DNA from: Streptomyces sp. NBC_00271
Lineage (GTDB): Bacteria; Actinomycetota; Actinomycetes; Streptomycetales; Streptomycetaceae
Assembly: GCF_036178845.1 (NCBI RefSeq)
Contig: NZ_CP108070.1
Span: forward strand, 8,866,001 to 8,930,000
Direction of reading: 5' to 3'
DNA length: 64,000 nt
Part shown: in pieces, positions 28,177-36,605 of the stretch
Position numbering within the stretch: the stretch's first letter is position 1
Layout of the letters: every line of letters begins with the position of its first letter
Program-made: the position numbers and the translations under genes
Notes under the pieces: model-generated
Databases searched by the model: none
Told to the model about the DNA's origin: nothing
Seen by the model: the letters and a program-made list of their open reading frames with translations, nothing else

Positions 28177-28419
28177 CGGCAGCGGACACCGGGTATGTCA
28201 GTTCAACCGCTGATCTTGGTTGTTGCGTGGGGTCAGGCGACTCTCGAAGGCGACCTGGAACGTGTTCAAGAATGCCTTTCAGTGGCATGGTCCACCTCTT
28301 GCGGCCTTTCCCGGTCGGGTCCAGGCCCCTCGGCGCCATGTCGACGCACTTGAGGGCGGCGGCCTCGTCTGCGTATCTCGACGTCGAGGGAGAGGAAAGA
28401 GTCGCTGCCCGAGCTGCCT

Positions 28420-28570
28420 GGCGCTGGAGAACTTAACTCTTCCGGCACGCCAGTGCTTCGAGCCGCTGGGCCTGAAGGGCCAGGAGGACAGCGGCCTCGG
28501 TGAACTGTCCGGCGGGCAGGCACAGCGGGCAGCCCTCCGTTTGTACGCAGGTTGTGGACCCCCAGGTCGC
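28420..28570 (+). pseudogene. ABC transporter ATPase fragment
   Basis: A plus-strand frame reads LALENLTLPAR, then LGELSGGQAQRAALRLYAG: the region before the ABC signature and the LSGGQ signature itself, as in lipoprotein- or antimicrobial-peptide-type ABC ATPases. Walker A and Walker B are absent. A small decayed fragment; the rest of 28177-28712 shows no gene. Confidence 0.5.
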
Positions 28571-28615
28571 CTGGCCGCGGGCGGCCGGTGTCCCACACCC
28601 ACCACACAGCCGGTA

Positions 28616-28643
28616 CGGATCACACGCGGACGTGTGTGATCCG
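28616..28643. terminator. Perfect 10-bp inverted repeat, possible terminator
   Basis: CGGATCACAC (28616-28625) and GTGTGATCCG (28634-28643) with an 8-nt loop, 70 nt past the end of the alkyl-DHAP synthase gene. No T tract. It could end the minus-strand ether-lipid operon or be a protein-binding palindrome. Confidence 0.4.
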
Positions 28644-28712
28644 CCCGGTGCGCGGTGTGGCCGTGCCGATGCCCGAGTGCCGGCCATGCGCGCGGACCAT
28701 CGACCGCCGTGC

Positions 28713-30413
28713 TCAGACCACGATCTTGCGCGGGTTGAAGTTGCCGCCCGGGTCGGCAGCGCCGAAGAGGCCCGACATGATGGCGACACCCTCCGTCGAG
28801 ATGTCCTCCTCCAGCCAGGGTGCGTGCTCCAGGCCCACCCCGTGGTGGTGCGAGATCGTGCCGCCGGCGTCGATGAACGCCTGCTGGATCGCCCGCTTGA
28901 CGATGTCGTACTCGCCGAGCGGGTCGTCACCGAACACGAAGGCGAAAGTGAAATAGAGGCAGGCTCCAGAGTGGTACGAGTGCGACAAGTGCGACATGGT
29001 CCAGCCGGCGCGGCCGATCTTCTCGTAGGCGTGGTCGGCCGCGTCGTAGACCGCCGCGTGGATGCCACGAAGCTTCGACCATGGACCGGCGGTCTCGCTC
29101 ACGTCGCCGGCGGCACCGTGGTCGAGGAGGAAGTCGCGGATGTACGGCGTGTCGAACTTCTTCTGGTCGTAGAGCGCACCGGGGCCCCTGCCGACGCCGA
29201 TGCCGTGATGCTTGCGCACGATCCGGTCGACGAGCGACTTCTGCCGTTTCACGTGTGCCTCGTCGCCCTCGAAGCCGATGAACGAGAGGCACATCTCGTC
29301 GAGGCTCCAGCCACGCCTCTTGAGATACGCCATGAGGCCCGTCTGTGCCTTCTTCTGAATGCCCTTCGACTCCTTGCTCGTCGCCAGGGAGAAGGCCGTC
29401 TCGTGCGCGTCCGAGATACGGGTGACCGAGGGCGAGACGTCGCTCTCGGCGATCTTCTGCATCGCCGCGAGGCCGTGGTCGAGATTCTTGAAGAAGTAGG
29501 CGTGGATAGCCCGCTTCTCGGGGAGTCGGTGCACCTGCACCGTGACCTCGGTGATGACGCCGAGCCGCCCCTCGGAGCCCACCACCATCTCCCGGACGCT
29601 CGGCCCGGTCGACGCGCTCGGAACGGCACGGATCACGAGGACCCCGCGGGCCCGCACGACACGCAGCCCCTTGACGATGTCCGCTATGTCGCCGTACTTG
29701 TCCGACTGCATGCCGGACGAGCGCGTGGCGACCCACCCGCCGAGCGTCGAGTGGGTGAACGAGTCGGGGAAGTGCCCCATCGTCCAGCCGTCCCGGTTGA
29801 GTTGAGCCTCAAGATCAGGGCCCAGCGCCCCGGCCTGGACGCGCGCCAGCCCGGAGTCGGGGTCGATCTCCAGCACCCGGTTGAGGCGGCCGAGGTCGAG
29901 TGAGACGACCACCCGGGACTCGTCCATGTGCGGCTCAAGGCTGCCCGCGATATTGCTGCCGCCCCCAAAGGGGATGATCACGGCGTCCGCCTCGACGGAC
30001 GCGTCGATGACGCTTTGCACCTCTGCCTCGTCGGCCGGGTAGACGATCACATCGGGACTGCGCGCTATCGCGCCGGCTCGGATGCGGACCAGGTCACGCA
30101 GGCTCTTGCCGTACGTGTGGACGACCCGGGACAGGTCATCGATCACGGTGTTCCCGGCTCCGACGATGCCGCCCAGAACCGCGACGAACTCCTCGGACGC
30201 CGTCGAGGCCGGCACTCTCAACCGCGAGAAGTCGGGCCGTTCGGTGCGTTCGCCCGCCCAGAGATCGAGGCCGATGGCCTTCTGTACGAACGGCGCGAAA
30301 CCAGGCTTGTCCTCGTGTCGGAAGCCGACACCTTCCACGCCCCAGCCCCACCACTTCATGTGTTTCACATCATCGGTGCGCATCGCGTCGGTGCGGCCGG
30401 TGGATTCGGTCAC
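28713..30413 (-). CDS. Alkyldihydroxyacetonephosphate synthase-like FAD enzyme (AGPS homologue)
   Basis: 566 residues that follow human AGPS closely: MKWWGWG at 19-25, FAD-binding PFGGGSN at 148-154, STLGGWVATRSSGM at 222-235, GSEGRLGVITE at 279-289, PYIRDF at 423-428, SYHSGACLYF at 479-488 (its Tyr matches the catalytic Tyr of AGPS) and the SHHHGVG His triad at 521-527. AGPS swaps the acyl chain of acyl-DHAP for a fatty alcohol, making the ether bond of ether lipids. The GTG start overlaps the acyltransferase stop by 4 nt with GGAGA upstream. Being next to a fatty acyl-CoA reductase makes this role much more likely than a generic FAD-linked oxidase. Confidence 0.9.
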   Translation of the reverse strand: MTESTGRTDAMRTDDVKHMKWWGWGVEGVGFRHEDKPGFAPFVQKAIGLDLWAGERTERPDFSRLRVPASTASEEFVAVLGGIVGAGNTVIDDLSRVVHTYGKSLRDLVRIRAGAIARSPDVIVYPADEAEVQSVIDASVEADAVIIPFGGGSNIAGSLEPHMDESRVVVSLDLGRLNRVLEIDPDSGLARVQAGALGPDLEAQLNRDGWTMGHFPDSFTHSTLGGWVATRSSGMQSDKYGDIADIVKGLRVVRARGVLVIRAVPSASTGPSVREMVVGSEGRLGVITEVTVQVHRLPEKRAIHAYFFKNLDHGLAAMQKIAESDVSPSVTRISDAHETAFSLATSKESKGIQKKAQTGLMAYLKRRGWSLDEMCLSFIGFEGDEAHVKRQKSLVDRIVRKHHGIGVGRGPGALYDQKKFDTPYIRDFLLDHGAAGDVSETAGPWSKLRGIHAAVYDAADHAYEKIGRAGWTMSHLSHSYHSGACLYFTFAFVFGDDPLGEYDIVKRAIQQAFIDAGGTISHHHGVGLEHAPWLEEDISTEGVAIMSGLFGAADPGGNFNPRKIVV

Positions 30414-31132
30414 GAACGGTCTCCTTCAGGTATACGACGTGAGGTCGCACTCACGCCGAGGATGCGGTCGGAGTTCTCCTCGGCCAGGGTGAGGATCGCC
30501 GAGCGGATGCGTTCGGTGAACTCGCTCCTCAACTCCCCGGGAAAAGCAGTCAGCGGTTCGCCGAAGACAACCCCGACCGGCAGACGGCCCGGTTTCGGCC
30601 AATTCGATCCGCGAGGATGCGCCGCATGCGCGCCGATGACCGCGACGGGGAGCACCGGTACCTCGGCCGACGAGGCGAGCGCCGCCGCCCCCGGCTTGAA
30701 CGCCCCAAGCGATCCATCGCGCGAGCGGGTCCCCTCGGGAAAGATCAGAAGCGGCACTCCCCGACTCAGCAAAGCCTTGGCGCTCACTCCGCGCGCGTTC
30801 ATTCCGGTGCGGTCGACCGGGAAGGCGTTGAAGAAGAGGGCCGTGAGGCCGCGCCGCCGCCACACGTCGAAGAAGTAGTCGGCGGCGGCTCCCACCGCGA
30901 GGTAGCGCGCCAGTCGGCGAGGCAGCGCGCCCATGATGAGTGGCGTGTCGAGGTGCGAGGAGTGATTGGCGACGACGACATACGAGTCCTCGACGTTCGC
31001 CAAGCGCTCGCGCCCGAGTATCGTGACGCTGGTCACGCTCCAGACGAGAGGCTTCAGCAGCCCCCGTTGCGCGATGAAACGCGCCGCGGCGTGTGAGCGT
31101 GAGGTGAAACGGTCGCGTATCGTCGCGGGCAT
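30410..31132 (-). CDS. PlsC-family glycerophosphate/DHAP acyltransferase
   Basis: 240 residues. Acyltransferase motif I NHSSHLD near 56 (the NHxxxxD type), the region around FFNAFPVDRT, motif III FPEGTRSRDG near 130, and the later PVLPVAVIG segment. Members transfer acyl groups from acyl-CoA or acyl-ACP to glycerol phosphate-type acceptors. In this operon it could acylate DHAP before AGPS acts, or acylate the ether product. GGAAGGAAACGG precedes the ATG. Second gene of the minus-strand operon. Confidence 0.88.
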   Translation of the reverse strand: MPATIRDRFTSRSHAAARFIAQRGLLKPLVWSVTSVTILGRERLANVEDSYVVVANHSSHLDTPLIMGALPRRLARYLAVGAAADYFFDVWRRRGLTALFFNAFPVDRTGMNARGVSAKALLSRGVPLLIFPEGTRSRDGSLGAFKPGAAALASSAEVPVLPVAVIGAHAAHPRGSNWPKPGRLPVGVVFGEPLTAFPGELRSEFTERIRSAILTLAEENSDRILGVSATSRRIPEGDRS

Positions 31133-31171
31133 CCGTTTCCTTCCCGTGCGGGTTCGCCCGCACTGATTCCT

Positions 31172-31978
31172 TCAGTGAGTGAGACTGTCGTTGCGGCTGG
31201 AGGAGATCCGTCGCGAGATCCACCGCACTGTGCGGCGTGGAAGATGACGTGTGAACCAGATGAGCAACCGGTACCGGAAGCTCGGCACGGAGATCACCCG
31301 TCCGCGGCTCACGTCGCGCAGACTCGTCTCGACGAGTCGCTGGGCGTCGAGCCACAGGAAGTTCGGAATGCTCGACGACCGGATTCCGGCCCGCGTGTGA
31401 AATTCCGTGCGGACCCAGCCCGGACAGAGTGCCGTCACGGTGACGCCCGTTCCATGGAGCTCGTTCGCCAGTCCCTCCGAGAGGGAGGTCACGAAGGCCT
31501 TGACGGCCGAATAGCTCCCCATGGTGACGAACCCAGCCGTGCTCGACACGTTGACGATCGCACCGTGCCCGCGTTCGCGCATGGCCCGCCCAGCGGCGCC
31601 GGCAAGCACCAGCACCACGCGCCCCATGACCTCGATCGCCCGGTCGTGTGGAGCGGTGTCGGCCGAGGTCATCGGTGCGTGCACGCCGAAACCGGCGTTG
31701 TTCACGAGCATGTCCACCGGACGGGCGGGGTCCTCCAGCCGGGCGGCGACACGCTCGACGTCGGCACTATCGGACAGATCGGCGGGCAGCACCTCGACAG
31801 CACGGCCCCGGGATTCGAGCTCGGCAGCCATCCGGCCGAGCCGCTCCCTGTCGCGCGCCACCAGGACGAGGTCCCATCCGCGGTCTGCAAGAGCGCGCGC
31901 GAACGCCGCTCCGATACCCGACGTGGCACCGGTGACAAGTGCGACCCGCGTACGGCTCAGCACAGTCTCATATGCCAT
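31172..31978 (-). CDS. Short-chain dehydrogenase, candidate acyl/alkyl-DHAP reductase
   Basis: 268 residues. Classical SDR: GATSGIG near residue 17, NNAGFG near 91, catalytic Ser in VNVSSTAGF and YSAVK (Tyr and Lys) near 155. The C-terminal stretch has a hydrophobic/basic segment (YRLLIWFTRHLPRRTVRWIS) that may touch the membrane, as in SDRs acting on lipids. In the peroxisomal pathway an SDR (PexRAP/DHRS7B) reduces alkyl-DHAP, the step expected here. First gene of the operon; its leader runs from the TGTCACA promoter at 32257. Confidence 0.88.
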   Translation of the reverse strand: MAYETVLSRTRVALVTGATSGIGAAFARALADRGWDLVLVARDRERLGRMAAELESRGRAVEVLPADLSDSADVERVAARLEDPARPVDMLVNNAGFGVHAPMTSADTAPHDRAIEVMGRVVLVLAGAAGRAMRERGHGAIVNVSSTAGFVTMGSYSAVKAFVTSLSEGLANELHGTGVTVTALCPGWVRTEFHTRAGIRSSSIPNFLWLDAQRLVETSLRDVSRGRVISVPSFRYRLLIWFTRHLPRRTVRWISRRISSSRNDSLTH

Positions 31979-32230
31979 GTGCGCGACATCCGAGCTCCCC
32001 GCTCGTCTCCACTTCGTGGGGTGGCGAGCGGGTCCACGCCGTCGATCCCGACACCGGCCTTCCGAGCCACCTGGTCAACAACCCACTTCTGCATGGGAAC
32101 TTGAAGATCCACAAGATTTCCAAGTTCGACGTCCGACGAGCCGACCCAGACGGATTGCCACGGTCGTACAACAACAGATGACTGAGTCCTCGCGCATGAC
32201 ACACCTTTCGTTTCTGGGCTCATGGCGTTA

Positions 32231-32257
32231 GACCGGGCATGCCTCCGTCTTGTGACA
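32231..32257 (-). promoter_or_regulatory. ECF41-type promoter: TGTCACA-N16-GGTC
   Basis: Minus strand: TGTCACA at 32257-32251, GGTCTAAC from 32234. Drives the SDR-PlsC-AGPS operon with a leader of about 250 nt. Confidence 0.82.
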
Positions 32258-32404
32258 CGCGCTTCCGCACATGACGGAGGTGAGCGATGCCCAGCAAGGT
32301 CCGGTGCACGCCGCCTGCGCCGAGACACCACACCGATACCGCGGGATCTCTCGTTCTTCCCAGCACAGGCCATAGGCGCAGGCCCCATACGGAACCAACT
32401 CACA

Positions 32405-32431
32405 TGTCACACATGCGCCGGTTGCCTGGTC
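32405..32431 (+). promoter_or_regulatory. ECF41-type promoter: TGTCACA-N16-GGTC
   Basis: TGTCACA at 32405-32411, GGTCTAAC from 32428. Drives the ferritin-like/reductase operon. It shares the GGTCTAAC -10 region with the divergent copy 150 nt away. Confidence 0.82.
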
Positions 32432-32514
32432 TAACGTGACGGCCCCCGACGGCTTCTCGCATGCTCCGGGGCTTCTGCAGAGTTTCCCCTGCTCCCGCCC
32501 CAGAAAGCCCGTGT

Positions 32515-33342
32515 ATGAACTCGAACAACGAGACGACGACCGCGCCGCCCGAGACAGCGGGATTCGACGTGCGTGAGTTCGCCCGTACGGCACACGGCAG
32601 CCACCGCGGAACGCTCGACCTCGGGGCGCTCGCCAAAGAGCCGCTCGATGCCGAATCCGTCCGGCTCGCTCGCGCGCTGCGCGACATGGAACGTGCGACG
32701 TTGCACCGCGTGCGCGACCTCCTCGTCACGGCGACACATAAGGACGCCCGTGTCACCGCGTTCCTCACCACGTGGATGTTCGAGAGGTTCTGGATAGCCG
32801 ATGCCCTCGACGCCGTCCTGGATGCTTCTCCCGCCGCCCGCGACCTCCCTTCGAGCGCCGGTTCGGCACGGTGGGTACTGGCGGAGCGCCGCGAACGCCG
32901 TGGCCCGATCCGTCGTTCCCTCATCGCCAACATCACCGGTACACAGATCGTCGCCGAACACGTGACGACGGGCCTCGTGGATGAATGGATCACGCTGGCG
33001 GCCTATCGGCGTCTGGCCGGCGTGTCCTCCGCCATGGCGGCGATCATCAACCCTGTGGTGGAGATCAAGCATCGCCATATCCGCTTCCTCGTGGAGGAGG
33101 CGGAGCGCCGACTCCAGGGTTCGACCCGCGCCCAGCGCATCACCCGCCGAGCCCTCCGGCACGCCGCCTGGCCGCTCGGCTCGGTCGACCGCTCCGGGCA
33201 CGAGCGCACCTTCTTCGAACGTCATGTCTTCGGCGACCAGAGCGGACGAGCCGAGGCGCGCCGTATCCGCGGGCTGGTCGCCGCGCTCCCCGGCATCCGT
33301 CCCGGTGTCGCATCCACCGTGGAATCGAGGCTCCTTCCGTGA
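32515..33342 (+). CDS. Ferritin-like diiron protein A of the ether-lipid cluster
   Basis: 275 residues, mostly helical, homologous to the protein at 35654. Candidate metal ligands: Glu in RDMERATLH, Glu in FERFWIAD, Glu in VDEWITL, and ExxH in VEIKHRH. In the partner protein the second site reads EEFWH; here its His is Ile, so one expected ligand is missing. It may be a weak-metal or structural partner. It overlaps the reductase gene by 4 nt. Ferritin-like proteins include desaturases and oxygenases acting on lipid chains; a role in modifying the fatty alcohol or ether chain is an inference. Confidence 0.7.
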   Translation: MNSNNETTTAPPETAGFDVREFARTAHGSHRGTLDLGALAKEPLDAESVRLARALRDMERATLHRVRDLLVTATHKDARVTAFLTTWMFERFWIADALDAVLDASPAARDLPSSAGSARWVLAERRERRGPIRRSLIANITGTQIVAEHVTTGLVDEWITLAAYRRLAGVSSAMAAIINPVVEIKHRHIRFLVEEAERRLQGSTRAQRITRRALRHAAWPLGSVDRSGHERTFFERHVFGDQSGRAEARRIRGLVAALPGIRPGVASTVESRLLP

Positions 33343-35654
33343 TATCGCACAACGCGAAGACCGAACTCGGCAGCGCGCACGTCCTACTGACCGGCGCGAC
33401 CGGCTTCGTCGGGCAGGCCGTGCTTGAGCGGCTGCTCACCGACCACCCCGCCACCCACATCTCACTTCTCGTGCGCCGGAAGGGGAGTCAGACCGGGCAG
33501 GACCGGCTCCGGCAGCTTCTGCGCAAACCCGTGTTCGAGCGCTGGCGGGATGCTGTGGGCGCCGAAGAGGCCGAGCGCATCGTCCGTACACGGATCACAG
33601 TGCTCGACGGCAGCATGACCAGCATCCCCGAGCTGCCCTCCCATCTTGATGTCGTCATCCACTCGGCATCGACGGTCTCGTTCGACCCGCCCATCCACGA
33701 GGCGTTCGACACGAACGTCAACGGCGCCGTAAGCCTCTACGAAGCCCTGCTCGCGTCCGGATCCGACCCACACGTCGTCCACGTGTCGACCTGTTACGTC
33801 GGAGGGCTCCGTCGCGGTGTGGTACCCGAGGCCAAGCTCGAACACGATGTCCTCTGGCACACCGAGTGGACCTTGGCGACACGGACCCATGAGCAGACCG
33901 AACTCACCTCGCGGGAGCCGGCGATGCTTGAGCAGTTCATGTCCCGCGCCCGCGGCAACCACGGCAAGGAGGGCCCGATCGCGGCGGCCCGCGCGAGCGA
34001 GAACGCGCGGCGCGAGTGGGTGCGTTCCCAGCTCGTCGCCGCCGGCCGGCGGCGCGCGCAGAGTCTGGGGTGGACCGACGTCTACACCCTGACGAAGGCA
34101 CTCGCCGAACGTGCCGCGGAAGACCTCTGGGGCGAGGCCGGACACCGGCTTTCGGTGGTCCGGCCCGCGATCATCGAGAGCGCGTTCCAGCATCCGTTCC
34201 CCGGTTGGATCGACGGCTTCAAGGTCGCCGATCCGCTGATCTTCGCCTACGGCCGGGGCCAGCTGCCCGACTTCCCGGGGCTCCCCGACTCGATCCTCGA
34301 TGTCATCCCCGTCGACTTCGTCGTCAACGCCATCCTGGCCGTGGCGGCCAACCCGACCTCTGTCGACGAGCCGAGGTACTTCCACATCGCCTCGGGCGCG
34401 TCGAATCCACTGCCTTTCCACCGTATGTACGAGAACGTACGCGACTACTACACGCAGAACCCGATTCCCAAGGACGACGGATTCGTCAAAGTGCCGGCCT
34501 GGAAGTTCTCGGGCGAGCGCAAGTTCAACCGGGGCCTTCGGCTGGCGAAGAAGAAGGCCGACCTGTGGGACGCCGCTCTGCGGCTGATGCCGAACGACGA
34601 GCGCAAGCGTGCTCTCGCAACCCAGAACGCCAAGCTGCGCGCCGGTATCGCCACCCTCCGCAACTTCATCGACCTCTACCGCGCGTATGCGCAGACCGAG
34701 ATCGTCTTCGACGACCGCAACGCCCGCGCGCTGAACAACGCCCTTCCGGCCGAGGTGCGCGAGGACCGTGGCTTCGATGTGGAGCGGATCGACTGGGAGG
34801 AGTACCTGCAGAAGGTGCACCTCCCCGCCCTCAGTGAGCTGACAGCGGCCTACCGTCGCCGGAAGGCCGCGGCCGCTCCGCCGGCGAACGCCAGGGCGCA
34901 ACGCGAACTGCCGCAGCGTACCGACATAGTCGCCGTCTTCGACCTCGAACGGACCGTCGTCGACTCCAACATCGTCGAGCAGTACCTGTGGGTGCGCACC
35001 GCGGGCTTCCGTAAGGCGGCCTGGCCGAAGGAGGTGGCAGACCTGCTCGCCTCACTGCCCGGCTACCTCCGCGCCGAAAGACGTGACCGCGGCGAGTTCA
35101 TCCGCGCGTTCCTGCGTCGTTACCGCGGCATGCCCATCGGCCGCCTTGAGGAGGTCGTGCAGCGCGGGTACGCCGATACGATGCTGCGGCACACGAGCGC
35201 GGACGCCCTGGCGCGTATCCGCGAACATCGTGCGGCAGGTCACCGCACCGTCCTGGTCACCGGCTCCATCGGCCTTCTCGCCGCTCCGCTCGCCGACCTG
35301 TTCGACGAGGTCGTCGGGAGCTCCATGCACGTGAGGGACGGTGTGCTCACCGGCTACCTGGCGAAGCCGCCGCTCGTGGACGAAGCGAGGGCCGCGTGGC
35401 TTCAGCAGTACTCCGAAGAGGGCGGCTACGACCTCGCTGCCTCCTACGGTTACGGCGACAGCCACTCTGACCTGCCCTGGCTGTCTCTGCTGGGAAATCC
35501 CTCGGCGATCAACCCCGACGCCGAACTGGCGCGCGAGTCGCACAAGAGGAACTGGAACATCTACCGCTGGAAGAGCGGCGGTTCGGGTGTGCGCCGCGAC
35601 GTCATCGCGGCACGGGCGACGATTCCGACGCGCACCGACGAGAAGAGCGGCTGA
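33339..35654 (+). CDS. Fatty acyl-CoA reductase fused to a HAD-type phosphatase
   Basis: 771 residues from a GTG overlapping the previous stop. Residues 1-510 are a fatty acyl-CoA reductase: NAD(P) motif GATGFVG at 19-25, YTLTK (YxxxK) near 250, and a FAR_C-like helical part. Residues about 525-765 are a HAD-IB phosphatase domain: FDLERTVVD (DxE rather than DxD), TGS, a Lys in AKPPLVDE, and GDSHSD. The reductase makes fatty alcohol, the substrate AGPS needs. The HAD part might remove phosphate from an alkyl-glycerol phosphate or lysolipid. A similar reductase-HAD fusion layout occurs in actinobacteria as I recall, but the function is unproven. Confidence 0.9.
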   Translation: MISHNAKTELGSAHVLLTGATGFVGQAVLERLLTDHPATHISLLVRRKGSQTGQDRLRQLLRKPVFERWRDAVGAEEAERIVRTRITVLDGSMTSIPELPSHLDVVIHSASTVSFDPPIHEAFDTNVNGAVSLYEALLASGSDPHVVHVSTCYVGGLRRGVVPEAKLEHDVLWHTEWTLATRTHEQTELTSREPAMLEQFMSRARGNHGKEGPIAAARASENARREWVRSQLVAAGRRRAQSLGWTDVYTLTKALAERAAEDLWGEAGHRLSVVRPAIIESAFQHPFPGWIDGFKVADPLIFAYGRGQLPDFPGLPDSILDVIPVDFVVNAILAVAANPTSVDEPRYFHIASGASNPLPFHRMYENVRDYYTQNPIPKDDGFVKVPAWKFSGERKFNRGLRLAKKKADLWDAALRLMPNDERKRALATQNAKLRAGIATLRNFIDLYRAYAQTEIVFDDRNARALNNALPAEVREDRGFDVERIDWEEYLQKVHLPALSELTAAYRRRKAAAAPPANARAQRELPQRTDIVAVFDLERTVVDSNIVEQYLWVRTAGFRKAAWPKEVADLLASLPGYLRAERRDRGEFIRAFLRRYRGMPIGRLEEVVQRGYADTMLRHTSADALARIREHRAAGHRTVLVTGSIGLLAAPLADLFDEVVGSSMHVRDGVLTGYLAKPPLVDEARAAWLQQYSEEGGYDLAASYGYGDSHSDLPWLSLLGNPSAINPDAELARESHKRNWNIYRWKSGGSGVRRDVIAARATIPTRTDEKSG

Positions 35655-36448
35655 TGGCTTTCGACATAGACAAGTACACGAAGAACTCCACCGGCGTGCA
35701 GTGGGCCGACCTCGACTTCGACGAGTTCGAGCGCAACCCGCTGCCCGAGGAGACGCTGCGTACGCTGCGCTATATGTGTGACATCGAATACCACACAGTG
35801 TGCTACCTGCGTGATCTGCTGACGACCCCGTCTCACGACGAGCCCGCGGTGGGCGCTTTCATGACGATGTGGAACCGCGAGGAGTTCTGGCACGGCGAAG
35901 CGCTCGCGGCCGTGCTGGAGCGCCACGGCCTCCGAGTCGACTTCGACGAGCTCAAGGCGACCCGTCTGAAACTCGGCTGGAAGGACCGCCTGGGGACGGT
36001 GAAGCAGACGGTGATCGGTCGGCTGGTCGGAAACGACTTCGTCGCCGTGCACATGGCGTGGGGCGCGGCGAACGAGTGGTCGGCGACAGCGGCGTATCAC
36101 CGACTTGCTGCGCTGGAGAGCCACCCAGTGCTGGTACCGCTGCTGAAGCGGATCGCACAGCAGGAGACGAAGCACGTCGCGTTCTACGCATCGCAGGCAC
36201 GTGACCGGCTCGCGGCCAGCAAGAAGGCCCGCGTGGTCGCCCGGCTGGCGCTCGAGAATGCCTGGGGCCCGGTCGGCTCGGGCGTCATGCCCGAGACCGA
36301 GGTCACGCACGTCATGACTCACCTCTTCGCCGGCTCCGAGGGCCGCAAATTCATCCGCGACATCGACGCGCACATCGCGAAGCTGCCGGGCATGGACGGG
36401 CTGCGCATTGTCGAGAACGCCATGGACAAGCGCGGGATCGCTTCCTGA
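35654..36448 (+). CDS. Ferritin-like diiron protein B of the ether-lipid cluster
   Basis: 264 residues, helical. A full set of candidate diiron ligands: Glu in CDIEYHT, EExxH in EEFWH (near 76-80), Glu in AANEWSAT (near 140) and ExxH in QETKHV (near 175). This matches the acyl-ACP-desaturase/ferritin-like pattern. It starts one base inside the reductase stop, so translation is coupled. A lipid-modifying oxygenase, for example one forming a vinyl ether or desaturating the alcohol, is the most attractive role but is inference. Last gene of the operon. Confidence 0.75.
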   Translation: MAFDIDKYTKNSTGVQWADLDFDEFERNPLPEETLRTLRYMCDIEYHTVCYLRDLLTTPSHDEPAVGAFMTMWNREEFWHGEALAAVLERHGLRVDFDELKATRLKLGWKDRLGTVKQTVIGRLVGNDFVAVHMAWGAANEWSATAAYHRLAALESHPVLVPLLKRIAQQETKHVAFYASQARDRLAASKKARVVARLALENAWGPVGSGVMPETEVTHVMTHLFAGSEGRKFIRDIDAHIAKLPGMDGLRIVENAMDKRGIAS

Positions 36449-36605
36449 TGCTGATGTCGAACGGCTGGTACAACAGCTGACGTAATGAGCCGAGTTGTCG
36501 GTGGGTGATGAGGCAGCTCCGGGGCAACGTCACAGGCTGCGTCGTGAGATGCAGCCCTGCTGCCACATCACCCGCCCACCTGTAACGCGCAACAAGTACC
36601 GCTGA

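Noticed and set aside
32985..33338. N-terminal extension of the acyl-CoA reductase frame
   Set aside because: It overlaps the ferritin-like gene and is Arg/Pro-rich; the GTG at 33339 overlaps the previous stop in the usual coupled way.
36528..36554. CGTCACA after the ferritin-like gene
   Set aside because: GCAG lies 16 nt downstream, and the next plus-strand gene is far away.
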